Below, in pieces: positions 36,001 through 40,244 of a stretch of 64,000 bases of DNA. The translations under genes and the position numbers were made by a program. Numbering within the stretch: the first letter of the stretch is position 1; each line of letters begins with the position of its first letter. The stretch covers positions 46,584,122 through 46,648,121 of the forward strand of contig CM063108.1 in NCBI GenBank assembly GCA_031841125.1, read 5' to 3'. A model generated the notes under the pieces. The model did no database searches. It was not told the origin of the DNA and worked only from the letters and a program-made list of their open reading frames with translations. The stretch is from Acanthococcus lagerstroemiae (taxonomy: Eukaryota; Arthropoda; Insecta; Hemiptera; Eriococcidae).

Positions 36001-38073
36001 AAAATGAGATTTTGGCGGCATCTGCTACTAGAAGCCGAAACTCATTAGCGGCAAGAAACGTAACCATCCTACTATGAAAGTCTATGAAGCTATAGACATT
36101 CTAAGTTCTATTGTTTTATTATTTGAAATTATAAGAAAGTAATGATACGCTGACGAGCAAGAGGCTTTATTCCAAGAAATTTATTCTATCAATATGATTA
36201 TATCATTTGAATGAAAAATGGAATTTACATTTTCTCTCTTATGTGTCCATAAGTGGAAACCAGATAAATCATTTTTCAGCCTTTTAATGCTAATAATTCC
36301 AGTTCTACATTGAGTTTGTCAGAATAAATGCTGCCATCTATTGGCAGATACTTTAAGTTACAATATGGGAAACAAAAAATATTACACAAATTGATATTAT
36401 AAAGTGTAGAGTTTTTTATATCTCCAAAAAGTCACCTTTTGGGAGTTATCGGTTTTTGGACCCGGGGTCTTCAATTATATACCTACAGTAAGCTTGAGCC
36501 GCATCTACTACAAGGACCCGGCTCAATGACTGAATACCAGGGGTATGTAAAATTCAAATAAATTAGAAATGCAGTCAATGTGAGGGTCTGAAGCTTGAAC
36601 GCTTCTTCTCTTCTTACTCGATCCAAACATAATCCTTCACTGAAATGACATCAAGAATTTATGTTCAATCTGCTCGGGCCAGTAGTATATCTTCACACAG
36701 GGGCGAAAATAAGGGAGAAGGACACGGAGGGGCAGCCCCCAAGCCTCAGCCGGAGTTGGGAAATTTAATTAGATGGATCACAAGTTGGGAAAATCCAACA
36801 AGTCAAAAGGTTTTTTATTTTCTTTTTTTTTCCAAACAAAATTTGATACTTGGGAATTTTGAGTTGAGTCAGTTGGGAATTCAACAATTTTTACCCCTCC
36901 AGAAAAAACTCTTCGCTACGTCCCTATCTTCACACTATCTGAAAAACGTGGACCACAAGGGCAGATTAATTAGTTTTTCCTACGGAGAACAAGGCAAAAT
37001 TCAATATCACTTTTTGATCCTATAACTTTTTTTTTTGTGAGAACGAGAAGCTTCGTTTCTGAATTTTTAGCCGAAAGTGTCACCATTTTTTCAAAATCTC
37101 CGCTAAGAGGACATGTTGCCCCTCGCCGTCCTTCTATTCCACTACTTATGGATAGCCGTAACGCATATGTAAATTAAAACTCAGAATACCTCTAAATCAT
37201 GTGGATCTGAAAGTCCAATTAGTAAATGTTTCCCGAGCCAAATTCGATAAATCGAGCCGTATTTTTCTGAATATTCCACCAATTTTTTCATTGCATCTGT
37301 GAATTAAAGCTGAATGTACTATACACAACATTAATTTAAAACAGTGACTGTTTAAAAATTGACTAAAATCTTTCAATGCAGCTCCGACAGGTGATTGAGG
37401 GGGCTGTGGAGTGACTGTCCCCTAAACAGAGTTCGGATAGAAGTATTATTTTGTCCCCTATCCCTAAAAATAGTAGTCATATTTATTCATCGCTGTTCTT
37501 CCATTATTAGACTTGATTGGTCAAGTGCCCTCGGAAAAAATTTGAACCCTTCGCCATTTGTTATGGGATTTTTTTAAAGCTTCACCCCCATCAGCAATGA
37601 CGAGTCGATGATAGCTCCAACCAGAATGTACCAAGCGCTTGACAAAAGGTTTCGTGTTTTGTTTTTTTTCTAATTTGTCCTCTGATTTCCCCGATTTTCT
37701 GATCCCTCTACCGCCCTAACGTTGAAAGCGATCTCATTAACTGACTGACGCGTCGGGGGAGTTTCGCACCTCCCTAAAGAGTCATCCTTGCCCTTTAAAA
37801 TTGGCGTCGGAACTGCATGCTGTCTATGCTAGTACACAAGAGTTGAAGAAAAGATCGTATACTTGTTCCTTCACGATAGAAATCGAAACCATTGCCCAGA
37901 AGTGGTACAGTTGGAGGTCCTGGTAACGTGGCGGCGAATTCCACCAATCTAGGATCCCTACGGAATTGTCTTAAAATATATGTGTAGAGTAAAATGCAAA
38001 TCGTTAGGACAGCAACTGTCATAAAAGACTGAGCATTCACAGACCAAAAACCTACGTTTTTGATGAAGTCCAT
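4732..38073 (-). CDS. CYP4-clan cytochrome P450, 12 exons
   Basis: This is a microsomal monooxygenase that uses haem and electrons from P450 reductase at the ER; substrate unknown. Exons in order of transcription: 37836-38073, 37190-37296, 33753-33843, 32126-32311, 31679-31748, 31422-31545, 11523-11598, 11279-11382, 6651-6719, 6284-6452, 5591-5770, 4732-4937. All introns are GT/AG, every phase matches, and the total is 1620 nt (539 residues, within the CYP4 range). Visible marks are an N-terminal membrane helix (about residues 16-34), the proline-rich hinge LPGPPTVPLLGN, the I-helix GGTDT (near 332), ETMR of the ExxR motif, and the haem loop FSSGPRNCIG, which exons 11 and 12 join precisely. 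Intron 6 is about 19.8 kb and holds a pogo element with a nested virus-like element. I see no stop or frameshift. The start is the Met before the membrane helix. CYP4 subfamily is not assigned. Confidence 0.88.
4938..5590. other. P450 intron 11
   Basis: The donor follows the haem-loop exon and the acceptor precedes the last exon. It contains T-rich tracts but no recognised element. Confidence 0.6.
7491..7716 (+). mobile_element. tRNA-derived SINE, 226 bp
   Basis: The head contains a pol III A box (TGGCCGAGTGGATAGAG) and B box (GGTTCGAGCCC) with tRNA spacing. The body is not tRNA-related. A 16-bp target duplication, AATCTTTTCCTGGCCA, flanks it exactly (7475-7490 and 7717-7732). It is inserted in the LINE remnant. 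There is a second partial copy at 3550-3618. Confidence 0.85.
8945..9181. mobile_element. MITE family A, copy 1 (237 bp)
   Basis: The termini are TGACAGGAAGAAAGGGACCT and its inverse. GGCC flanks both sides (8941-8944, 9182-9185) and is probably the target duplication. It interrupts the LINE remnant. A close relative lies at 57138-57373. Confidence 0.75.
10271..11278. other. P450 intron 8, remainder
   Basis: This stretch is rich in a loosely repeated motif of the type 'ttcaagactctt'. I see no gene. Confidence 0.4.
12600..13271 (-). pseudogene. pogo/Tigger transposase pseudogene, DDE portion
   Basis: Minus-strand pieces include a CENP-B-type second DNA-binding segment (LEKCVLVWFHPCRD, near 13170-13240) and a DDE-domain piece with AANMDGSER (near 12880). 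They are in different frames with stops between. The N-terminal part of the same gene lies across the virus-like element at 30776-31000. If one copy of the duplicated CCAGTA and the insert are ignored, the frame runs on from VGRIL into NEEALQERR without interruption, so the gene was whole at that point when it was hit. Confidence 0.75.
13299..13381. promoter_or_regulatory. Terminal hairpin with three EcRE-like IR1 sites
   Basis: TAGCACAGTCATAAGGTCAT near the left edge is mirrored by GACCTTATGGCTGTGCTA, giving an imperfect hairpin of about 80 bp starting some 20 bp inside the element. Within it are AGGTCATTGACCG (13313-13325), GGGTCATTGACCT (13333-13345) and AGGTCAATGACCT (13354-13366). These are inverted AGGTCA half-sites with a 1-bp spacer, the layout bound by the ecdysone receptor EcR/USP. 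Function is inferred, not shown. Confidence 0.6.
13402..13607. promoter_or_regulatory. Further EcRE-like IR1 sites in the left TIR
   Basis: AGGTCATTGAACT occurs at 13402-13414 and again at 13448-13460, and GGTTCATTGACCT at 13595-13607. All fit the degenerate ecdysone element RG(G/T)TCA-N-TGA(A/C)CY. Between them (about 13480-13640) lie tandem copies of a roughly 27-bp unit containing TTCTTAACCTCAC, which may be another protein-binding repeat. Confidence 0.5.
13782..13843 (-). other. tRNA-like segment with A and B boxes (left TIR)
   Basis: The minus strand reads GTCAGGTAGCCGTGCGGTTA (A-box region), then a hairpin CCTTTCATTCGAAAGG where an anticodon arm would be, then GAGTTCGAATCCC (B-box/T-arm), then an A-run. 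The acceptor ends do not pair, so it is not a normal tRNA gene. It may be a tRNA-derived SINE head or a pol III promoter captured by the element. The right copy is at 30204-30265. Confidence 0.55.
13931..14220 (+). repeat. Four imperfect ~74-bp tandem repeats (left TIR)
   Basis: Each unit reads roughly: TTGATTGACA, then TTGTTTGAAATTTTT, then CCAGACTAATGGCTTTC, then TTGTTCTC. Spacing is 70-79 bp and no coding frame is conserved. The mirror copy is at 29827-30116. Iterated repeats near virus or element ends often serve as replication or packaging signals; that role here is inference. Confidence 0.7.
14573..15013 (+). CDS. Putative ssDNA-binding (OB-fold-like) protein, left TIR copy
   Basis: 146 residues from an ATG. 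The core, YEIFKKEIQTTKFGKSVVVE followed by LPKRF, has the look of an OB-fold single-stranded-DNA-binding segment (RPA-like 'TKFG...V.L' strand pair). That is pattern-level inference. The C-terminal third has a cysteine cluster, CLCDMECEECKC, that could bind zinc. It is transcribed toward the element centre and converges on the integrase (stop codons about 170 bp apart). The identical copy at 29034-29474 doubles its dose. A DNA-binding replication role would fit, but no function is proven. Confidence 0.75.
   Translation: MASSSDNFGDFLNQLGGGRIRKPYKKLAELQRLKTYEIFKKEIQTTKFGKSVVVELEDCMVHLPKRFTTTLACNETQFEKFQNGAPFLKLLGFKDGKFGKYPIIEFPETKPRNDCLCDMECEECKCQIISKSESCVCIQFSSHDHL
15184..16158 (-). CDS. Polinton integrase with chromodomain, left TIR copy
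   Basis: 324 residues from the ATG that starts MKMVKNSS. It joins the element ends to host DNA. The retroviral-integrase core shows the catalytic triad D46 (FQADLVEM), D112 (VDLGKEF) and E147 (VIERFN). A C-terminal chromodomain follows (VEKIVRRKGDKVLVKWLGF, then TWED), which in chromointegrases targets modified histones. The usual N-terminal HHCC zinc module of Polinton integrases is not evident, so the N-terminus is compact. It differs from the right copy by one residue (Phe for Leu at 109, next to D112). Confidence 0.92.
   Translation of the reverse strand: MKMVKNSSVSLNVRKEIAKELHKSARRNYYRRHVFVRGLQDLFQADLVEMIPYEKENDGFRYLLTVIDVFSKYAWARPIRQKNAIDVTNAMRDILNSSDGAHLKPPKFFQVDLGKEFYNSKFQSMLTKEFHTKMYSVYSNKKACVIERFNRTLKTKMWREFSARGSYRWVDILPDLMYEYNHSIHRSIKTTPASISAQDEGRLKALHDSNHNSKKRGTVKFKEGDCVRISRIKGVFDKGYLPNWSTELFFITKVCPTLPVTYELKDYYGNPIKGGFYNEELQKTNFRDIYLVEKIVRRKGDKVLVKWLGFSSSQNTWEDSKNIL
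16188..16625 (-). pseudogene. 3' half of the 338-residue gene, left TIR
   Basis: The part inside the TIR (16188-16539) encodes the same C-terminal 116 residues as the intact gene at 26843-27859, ending EELREAGYIE. Upstream the frame runs into unrelated sequence, starting MRGGGGLTAFF. It is a by-product of TIR expansion and probably not a functional gene. Confidence 0.75.
16626..17407. other. Non-coding central segment of the element
   Basis: It holds low-complexity DNA built on CAGTCAGCCAGTCATTCA-like phrases. A clear tandem duplication of about 60 bp lies at 16807-16928; its unit starts TTCAACCAGTCATTCACCTG. I find no coding frame. Confidence 0.6.
17510..17525 (-). terminator. Histone-type 3' stem-loop
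   Basis: The minus strand reads GGCCCTTTTTAGGGCC: a 6-bp stem with a four-T loop and an A-rich 5' flank (AAAAC). This is the geometry and sequence class of the replication-dependent histone mRNA 3' end bound by SLBP (GGYYYUUYUNARRRCC). It lies 86 bp past the stop codon of the 201-residue gene, on the same strand. No obvious AATAAA precedes it. Whether it is used is inference. Confidence 0.55.
17612..18217 (-). CDS. Unknown 201-residue helical protein, full copy
   Basis: The first ATG gives MNSLHQQPRV and 201 residues; open sequence upstream lacks an ATG. I do not recognise the family. It is rich in helices and has an internal pseudo-repeat: YSPEERLEFLQMLQYLIDEE and YTPEERQGLQTFLRGIIED each follow a hydrophobic helix. 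The C-terminus is acidic. A TATA box (TATATATATAAAGG, 18357-18370) and an initiator-like TATTCACT precede it, and a histone-type stem-loop follows it. A two-repeat all-helical protein in this position could modulate host cell death or immunity, but that is speculation. Confidence 0.75.
   Translation of the reverse strand: MNSLHQQPRVQDNEISSTVNELGNRGVNRLLAIISLLKDVNVAATFVLFMIRGLAPFIEALGPLARVYSPEERLEFLQMLQYLIDEESARAAMEQYSSNAVCVPVVNSSTSPRISRNNRLIGYLHILLPSLEIFHSLGYTARFLHLLWELLSDLDPHHPCYTPEERQGLQTFLRGIIEDYQIQVGEDPDLDNMPTEPEDEV
17898..19413. repeat. Tandem duplication, two 758-bp units
   Basis: 17898-18655 and 18656-19413 are nearly identical (one difference noticed, CGTCAATTAA versus CGTCGATTAA). 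Each unit carries the 5' two thirds of the gene on the minus strand, its TATA box, an AGAGAGAG tract and TTTAATGGGTTTTT repeats. Confidence 0.9.
18640..18975 (-). CDS. Truncated second copy of the 201-residue gene
   Basis: The tandem duplication reproduced the promoter and the first ~107 codons. The frame then runs into repeat sequence, replacing the C-terminus with KLKTY and a stop, for 111 residues. It keeps the first PEER unit but loses the second and the histone-like stem-loop. It could be expressed as a short form or be a by-product. Confidence 0.6.
   Translation of the reverse strand: MNSLHQQPRVQDNEISSTVNELGNRGVNRLLAIISLLKDVNVAATFVLFMIRGLAPFIEALGPLARVYSPEERLEFLQMLQYLIDEESARAAMEQYSSNAVCVPVVKLKTY
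19414..19890. other. Intergenic gap inside the element
   Basis: It contains a CT-rich tract (about 19528-19552) and an AT-rich stretch before the PLA2 gene. A minus-strand frame at 19643-19849 (68 codons) is possible but unsupported. Confidence 0.4.
19891..20847 (+). CDS. Phospholipase A2 capsid-associated protein (parvovirus VP1u-type)
   Basis: 318 residues. Residues 60-115 form a parvovirus-style secreted PLA2 domain: calcium loop with FLGPG (63-67), catalytic HDxxY (H91, D92, Y95) and a following D near 108. In parvoviruses this domain cuts endosomal membrane lipids during entry. A lysine-rich middle follows, then GG-LPLVPLLAGVSSLGTLAGG, a hydrophobic helix-breaking segment, then a Lys/Arg/Gly C-terminus. 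The tail recalls adenovirus minor core or membrane-lytic proteins. It is the first gene of the rightward capsid block, and its stop TGA lies just before the protease ATG, so the two may share an mRNA. All active-site residues are present. Confidence 0.88.
   Translation: MNFKMTFFSGPSSVQVGCGLFNDVLNKLPCELHWPLGLNRLSSGISPVSPIFNKLVGKKTYHFLGPGTDLEKRLKRGDRGINPLDEAAREHDIFYAKHKDTKSRHLADKILEDAAWNRVISSDADSSERIAAYLTTNCMKMKRKLGLGLKNPNKTGKGNKKIKNKKAKRKQLKNGQGLTFGAILKNARMAIKSSKPKNLQNSANLKRVVAKAMKAVKKTVRRKSKHLQTPRIIPIPQVGGILPLVPLLAGVSSLGTLAGGVGTVIKAIKDIMAAKQQIKSGNGYNAASYQIGKGLFLRPHKRGLGLFLSPYAKNSKNL
20850..21251 (+). CDS. Adenain-like cysteine protease
   Basis: 133 residues, matures virion proteins. The triad is visible as H61 (GSHWCGF), N76 (YWYNSFGG) and C111 (VICGQLTLCFL), with Q104 seven residues before the Cys as the oxyanion residue. 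Adenovirus has Glu and many relatives Asp at the middle position; Asn is also used, as in the African swine fever virus protease. It is much shorter than adenain (about 200 residues), with a minimal core. The frame's earlier GTG overlaps the PLA2 stop; I chose ATG 20850. It is followed by AT-rich sequence and then the penton-like gene. Confidence 0.88.
   Translation: MLPWNKPLTNYDILEIVQCTEMVRLFRGVFSRDEFGTVLKRPLVNEMAVVNLAGVCERGSHWCGFLKVGSVVYWYNSFGGLRPPIEVENYLANCEIYYNYQQDQEYNTVICGQLTLCFLFNKYNSIFCSESNK
21407..22117 (+). CDS. Penton-like minor capsid protein
   Basis: 236 residues, beta-rich, with no membrane segment. Position, length and features match the single-jelly-roll minor capsid protein of Polintons/adintoviruses, which fills capsid vertices: an N-terminal YPPIELDQSAIYGIGLYSL strand pair, a central IVPEGAYEIDQIANFLQEE segment that recalls insect virus-like element proteins, and a C-terminal ITLRLTDQRGQLVDFRGEE. 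The last motif is a common ending in this family. It lies between the protease and the major capsid gene. Identification is by resemblance and context. Confidence 0.8.
   Translation: MDCLLGISQCSSELSQDYYPPIELDQSAIYGIGLYSLNTYNSIPNIKRDVNDTITFQNPETLETHDIIVPEGAYEIDQIANFLQEESKKYGVKSFQLKANLNTMKIELYSDFHIAFEQNSLKSVFGFQSNFLLNKTQHISDLPVSISSVNEINVECNIVDGSYRNGKKCHTLYVFYPDVEPGFKISIQPTQIIYLPVTAKRISNITLRLTDQRGQLVDFRGEEITIQLNLKQINQQ
22165..22344 (+). CDS. Small very basic protein
   Basis: 59 residues, about a quarter Lys/Arg: MGIAFHNQIPASYI, then a basic middle, ending ANRRLLQLLGFKLKKL. It sits in the 240-bp gap between the penton-like and major capsid genes, same strand. Size, charge and position suggest a DNA-condensing or core peptide analogous to adenovirus pX/mu, but this is inference. 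Its conserved-looking 'LGFKL' end argues against a chance frame. Confidence 0.7.
   Translation: MGIAFHNQIPASYINNKPRQQPIKRSTKPKLSNHSRKVKQLTRANRRLLQLLGFKLKKL
22356..23576 (+). CDS. Major capsid protein (hexon-like, double jelly-roll type)
   Basis: 406 residues. The N-terminus runs NVRFQNAITHCDFQMYQPLA, then YNDEIRIQVQDQD. The C-terminus has VVFDCSYQ, VDIRLEINTSVAIPANTSCF and CLILHDKMVQYTP. These are features I associate with the hexon-like capsid protein of insect Polinton/adintovirus elements. It builds the icosahedral shell as trimers. It starts 11 bp after the small basic gene. Somewhat shorter than many family members but with both ends intact. The jelly-roll fold itself cannot be seen from sequence alone. 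Confidence 0.85.
   Translation: MATLGSDVLNITNNVRFQNAITHCDFQMYQPLASSTYLYNDEIRIQVQDQDVISIPGESYILLEGRINIDPIGSNASFVNNGIAFLFDEVRYLLNSIEIDKTRNLGYASLLKGLCSFTRDQYKNYQNAGWGRFSEYVTAQEGRYFNVCIPLKLLLGFAEDFQKIIVGSKQELILLRSRNDKNVLYSTTAEDKSTVEITKLQWCLPTIKLSDAARIGLLKVVQKDAALTIAFRSWDLHENPSLTQSTSNSWSIMTTTQLEKPRFVIVALQSGRKNDYAQKNDTFQNLQLRDIKLFLNSQYYPYSNMNLDFTKQQVSFLYNMYANFQRSYYGRDYGRALMDINEFIKDYPLVVFDCSYQNDQLKNAPVDIRLEINTSVAIPANTSCFCLILHDKMVQYTPLSNIVRRL
23714..24439 (+). CDS. Conserved-looking protein, possible RNase-H-fold nuclease
   Basis: 241 residues. The start, TLDFQAFKNSENEFILKEVA, resembles the first strand of DEDD exonucleases (acidic residue D7, E within KEVA). Later IDLDII and a C/H-rich segment (CPRAKDLP, CFYPTHL, KHVPYVCALNQA) recall a nuclease plus zinc site. 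This is a weak inference. The C-terminus is a low-complexity tail of Asn, then Asp, then Asp-Ser, encoded by AAT, GAT and GATTCT repeats. It follows the major capsid gene. Related proteins are, I believe, common in insect virus-like elements, without a known function. Confidence 0.65.
24588..25421 (-). CDS. Unknown 277-residue protein
   Basis: The first ATG gives MVFILNSVYPCSTPAIYIEI; upstream in-frame sequence has no ATG. A mixed alpha/beta N-terminus with LDPENYYQPTIKISDL is followed by ITLLASNFDRLRNL, an acidic proline-rich linker (about residues 90-120), then SFRTWLEIEKMYP. I recall proteins of this style in insect virus-like elements, but no function. It is the only minus-strand gene in the capsid half, and is divergent from the fibre-like gene with which it must share a promoter region (25422-25538). 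Confidence 0.6.
   Translation of the reverse strand: MVFILNSVYPCSTPAIYIEIGLDPENYYQPTIKISDLTFGEDNFITLLASNFDRLRNLNDIVISRISSPAALPEDFTISNPPCNNDEEQYQEHECEYSPDSITPPPMDASVSQPFEVGNYTVSLLYQYNILRFSKTIFLMYGAPCLDLSFRTWLEIEKMYPTISCKFKILGNHKLYSQIQHSRIVNYYLNIIIKNKKIEENLCIITLNDLNFSLVRLHSNLLPKCPIEYNKSTIDYATCELIQAEIRLFAVNIIYRDIQAAVNATLSQNKPLPDWWI
25539..26033 (+). CDS. Fibre-like structural protein (candidate)
   Basis: 164 residues from the ATG that gives MNTNGNGVRVDKFG. Residues 50-76 (VNQVRLRNLTCDGQSQDSDA, then VNIQYLQ) look like the beta-turn repeat of trimeric viral fibres ('L.NL..P....DAVN..Y'). Residues 80-140 form a long charged coiled-coil. Together they suggest a trimeric fibre or spike foot attached to the penton. 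This is inference; no receptor-binding head is visible. It precedes the ATPase gene by 89 bp, same strand. Confidence 0.55.
   Translation: MNTNGNGVRVDKFGRFTRQNKCGGTYPYYSINYPHSALLTKLVLNADASTIDVNQVRLRNLTCDGQSQDSDAVNIQYLQEFVTKSHNDYMESIKEDILTYMQDVFLKERQSAEEYLHKTIIQEMKDLLKAVQKQSNSIKGSDVVLPNPNIIPTGILKETKAEIK
26123..26815 (+). CDS. A32-like DNA-packaging ATPase
   Basis: 230 residues. The Walker A motif GPSNCGKT is at residues 42-49, and Walker B FVFDDI has D118-D119. A following GRHRNIDSFYLLQTYTSCPK contains the arginine and sensor-type polar residues of the FtsK/HerA-like A32 family. These enzymes pump viral DNA into preformed capsids. The length is normal for Polinton ATPases. The gene lies between the fibre-like gene and the 338-residue gene, 27 bp before the latter. 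Confidence 0.92.
   Translation: MRLLAQEVKLPITEIKTVSQFTTEKCKHGSLLPNNIRAIFCGPSNCGKTNALLNLIYNLNGLSFENIYLYSKSRYQPKYQELEAVLSQVPEIGYFPFDDNESVISPNEAKENSIFVFDDIACERQNHLRAFFTMGRHRNIDSFYLLQTYTSCPKHLVRDNLNMLLVFKQDFMNLKHIYHDHVNTDMTFKEFCEMCSFCWNAASYGCLLIDKTSDIDNGRYRLGFDQYIIR
26843..27859 (+). CDS. Conserved 338-residue protein spanning the TIR edge
   Basis: It opens with a charged coiled-coil (ELANAIRAKYQALKEGD) and an Asn tract encoded by AAT repeats. A compact domain follows (IQKKKDGWYLGNYPLTF, YDRTKGLMSLLTKKSP, Y..ML..TKYHL) that I recognise from many uncharacterised insect proteins linked to virus-like elements; function unknown. Codons for the last 116 residues are inside the right TIR, and a decapitated copy is in the left TIR. 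It is 29 bp upstream of the integrase ATG and likely co-transcribed with it. Confidence 0.7.
27889..28863 (+). CDS. Polinton integrase with chromodomain, right TIR copy
   Basis: Same 324-residue protein as the left copy except Leu at residue 109. Triad D46, D112, E147; chromodomain at about 289-322. A possible poly(A) signal AATAAA lies just downstream at 28908. Two copies per element, one per TIR, is unusual for Polintons. It converges with the 146-residue gene. Confidence 0.92.
   Translation: MKMVKNSSVSLNVRKEIAKELHKSARRNYYRRHVFVRGLQDLFQADLVEMIPYEKENDGFRYLLTVIDVFSKYAWARPIRQKNAIDVTNAMRDILNSSDGAHLKPPKFLQVDLGKEFYNSKFQSMLTKEFHTKMYSVYSNKKACVIERFNRTLKTKMWREFSARGSYRWVDILPDLMYEYNHSIHRSIKTTPASISAQDEGRLKALHDSNHNSKKRGTVKFKEGDCVRISRIKGVFDKGYLPNWSTELFFITKVCPTLPVTYELKDYYGNPIKGGFYNEELQKTNFRDIYLVEKIVRRKGDKVLVKWLGFSSSQNTWEDSKNIL
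29034..29474 (-). CDS. Putative ssDNA-binding (OB-fold-like) protein, right TIR copy
   Basis: Identical in protein sequence to the left copy at 14573-15013. Same OB-like core and C-terminal cysteine cluster. An AAC-AAC repeat (ACAACACAACACAACAC) lies in its 5' leader, about 45 bp upstream of the ATG. Confidence 0.75.
   Translation of the reverse strand: MASSSDNFGDFLNQLGGGRIRKPYKKLAELQRLKTYEIFKKEIQTTKFGKSVVVELEDCMVHLPKRFTTTLACNETQFEKFQNGAPFLKLLGFKDGKFGKYPIIEFPETKPRNDCLCDMECEECKCQIISKSESCVCIQFSSHDHL
29827..30116 (-). repeat. Four imperfect ~74-bp tandem repeats (right TIR)
   Basis: Mirror copy of the repeats at 13931-14220, with the same four units. Confidence 0.7.
30204..30265 (+). other. 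tRNA-like segment with A and B boxes (right TIR)
   Basis: Mirror copy of 13782-13843, reading toward the element's right end. A box near 30211-30230, B box GTTCGAATC at 30255-30263, A-run from about 30278. Confidence 0.55.
30440..30734. promoter_or_regulatory. EcRE-like cluster in the right TIR
   Basis: This is the mirror image of the left cluster. The perfect palindrome AGGTCATTGACCT is at 30681-30693, with others at 30702-30714 and 30440-30452 among the six. The outer hairpin mirrors 13299-13381. Confidence 0.55.
32498..32882. mobile_element. Non-autonomous hAT element, 385 bp
   Basis: Termini CAGTGGCGGAACCA and its inverse; exact 8-bp duplication GTGAAAAC at 32490-32497 and 32883-32890. 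It lies in P450 intron 3. Confidence 0.9.
33297..33689. mobile_element. MITE, 393 bp
   Basis: The ends AAGGTACCGGTGGGTAATAT and its inverse carry about 28 bp of inverted repeat (GGCCATATTACC on the right). Internal sequence is not coding. It lies in P450 intron 3, just upstream of the pocket of intergenic-like DNA before exon 3. Confidence 0.7.
33844..35469. other. P450 intron 2, left part
   Basis: Non-coding, with loosely repeated phrases of the type 'aaggtcgctaaattcaattttggg' and its complement (about 34240-34280 and 34660-34690), probably an old inverted-repeat element. Confidence 0.4.
35470..35549. repeat. 80-bp near-perfect hairpin
   Basis: GAGGAGTTATCTGTCAAAAG leads into CGCTTGACATATGGG and folds back onto CCCTATGTCAAGCG and its partner. 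There is almost no loop. It may be a tiny MITE or the fused ends of two inverted copies. Confidence 0.7.
35631..35850. mobile_element. MITE, 220 bp
   Basis: About 28 bp at each end are inverted copies (CCGCCCGCCTGGAAATCGTG). It is GC-rich, unlike its surroundings. The target duplication is unclear. Confidence 0.7.
35951..36478. mobile_element. Inverted-repeat element, ~530 bp
   Basis: ATAATTGAAGACCCCG then CAAAAACCGATAACTC at the left is mirrored at 36443-36478 with a few changes. No coding content. Confidence 0.6.
36698..36926. mobile_element. hAT-like MITE family B, copy 1 (229 bp)
   Basis: The termini are CAGGGGCG and a right end CGCTACGTCCCTA. The 8-bp duplication TCTTCACA is exact on both sides. 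A relative lies at 41819-42006. Confidence 0.8.
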
Positions 38074-39716
38074 TTTTGTACCTGCAACTCACAAAAAACT
38101 ATTGATTAGTTTTCATGAACTCACTGCCAGACGGAAGTTTTCAGGGTTTTTTATGATGCACAAATACTGAGCCACTAAACAATATCTATAGGTAGAAAAA
38201 TTGCATGAATGGAAATTCGTACAAGAAAGGGTAGCGAAAAATCCCCCAAAAAATAGGTGAGTCGGAAGCAGAACCATTGAACTTTTTTCAAAATTTATTA
38301 GAAATTAACGCAGAATAAGGCCTTTTTGGAAGCCTCATCCCCATACTCACCCCACAGATATATAGAATACTTACTTTTTTTTCTATTCTTCAGTTATTCG
38401 AAATCTATCACACTATAGGACTGGACTGAATGAAGTAGTTCTCTCGCTACATAAAATACCAAAATTGCAGATGCAGCACCTTTGATACCGCGCACTTTCA
38501 TACACTATACTGACGCATTATGCAGGTTTAACCAACTAAGAGACCATTGTCGGCATATTGCACGACGGATCATCAAAGATACAGAGTTGATGTAAAAGGT
38601 TATCTAGCTGGATTTTATGATGCAATTCGGTGATTCACGATTGATCAAACGATTCGGTAAAGTCTAGCATCGTACTTAGTATTAATGCATTCAACGTCTA
38701 AACATAATTAACTAAGACCAGGGCCATAGCAATAAAAATAAAAATATTTTTCTCGCAATTCACGAGTTAACTTATGGAGAACCAGTTGCAGCGAAACTGG
38801 TTTTAAAACCACACAGATAAACGTAAGACTAGTAAGAAGGACACAGAGCTTACAATACATCCGATGCAAATTCATTTATTAGAAAAAAATTAAAGAGCAC
38901 CGTCTATGTTCAAGGACAACCTCCCCACCTACACTGTTTAAAAAATTACGGCACTTGGCTAGTTCTAGGTAGTTCCCAATTTTTTTTACCGACTTTTCAA
39001 AGAAAAGTAGAAAAGTCGGGTATTATATTCGTCACAGCTGTCGAGATGGGGGTGGGGCAATGTTTTTTGTTTTTTTTTTGCGTTTTAGAGTGTGTAGATT
39101 GCAACTGTAATAGTGGCTGAATTTCAGGTTTCCTTATATAATATACATATATGTATATATGTACGGACAAAATTTGTGGTACGAAAATCTCAAAGTATTA
39201 AATCAATTGATTCCAATGTTTGATATATTATGGAGAAGTACCTGAAATTGTGCTGGTTAAAGTTTGATGACAATTGGTCGAGTTGTTCATCATGAGTTTT
39301 CCTCAATTTAAGGTCAGAATAAAGCGCGCCTGTGGATGCCGAATTGACTACGCGGTGCGCTCCGTTTAGATGGACCCGATACTGTACGTATATACTACAG
39401 GGTCACTTATAAGTCGCTCAATCGTCAGTGTTACTACATTCCATCAAGTTTCGCTATCCATTTGTTTCGTTTTGTTTGTACAATGTGAGATACCTTTTTA
39501 CCGACTTTACAAAGAAAACGAGCTGGTTTTTTTTTTCGTTTACTTCTTTTGATATTATTTTTTTATAATAGTATTTCTTTTTGGGAGATATAAGTTTTGC
39601 TTTATTTTTATTCACTCTCTTTTTTTCTTTTTTTTAACTTCTCCAGCGCTTTCATTATTCATTTGATTTCATACCCTTTTCTATTTAATGTGATTTTTGG
39701 ACTTTTTTTTTTTGTA
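38074..39716. other. Upstream flank of the P450 gene
   Basis: This must hold the P450 promoter and any 5' UTR exon, but I cannot place a TATA box with confidence. A hairpin ACCGACTTTTC...GAAAAGTCGG lies at about 38989-39019. Confidence 0.4.
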
Positions 39717-40244
39717 CAGGGATGACAAAGAAAACAGTTTATTTCGTTTCATTATTTTCAACATTTTCGGTTTTTCATGAGCGATTTTTCGTTTGGTTTT
39801 CAGATTTGTTTATTTCAGACCAGTGTTCATTCGTTTTGTTTATAACGAAACTGAATCATTTCGTTATCATTTAGTTTTTTTCGTGTTATTGGGTACAATA
39901 CAGATATTAGTTCAAAGGATTAATGATTCCCATGCTTTTCAGAAACTGATGTAATTTTAATTTTCATTCATGGTATCTTTCATTTTTTGTACTTTTCAGT
40001 CACGATTCGCGAAAAACAGTAATAAAATTCACAATTACTAATTTTAATTTATTACCTATATATGATAAAAAGTAAAAACGTAAGAAATTCTCTATGTTTC
40101 AGTTTAGTTTTTTCGTTATACGTTTTTCCTTCGCTCTATTTTTAATTTCGCCTTTTTTGCTACATTTTCATTTCATTTTGTTATTTCTTTTCAATATTTT
40201 AGACAAAAAAATCAATCGTTATTTCGTTTCGTTTGCCATCCCTG
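39717..40244. mobile_element. hAT-like MITE, 528 bp
   Basis: Termini CAGGGATGACAAA and, inverted, CAGGGATGGCAAA. The interior is a T-rich series of TTTCGTTT-like phrases. The flanks are T-runs, so the duplication is not decidable. Confidence 0.65.
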
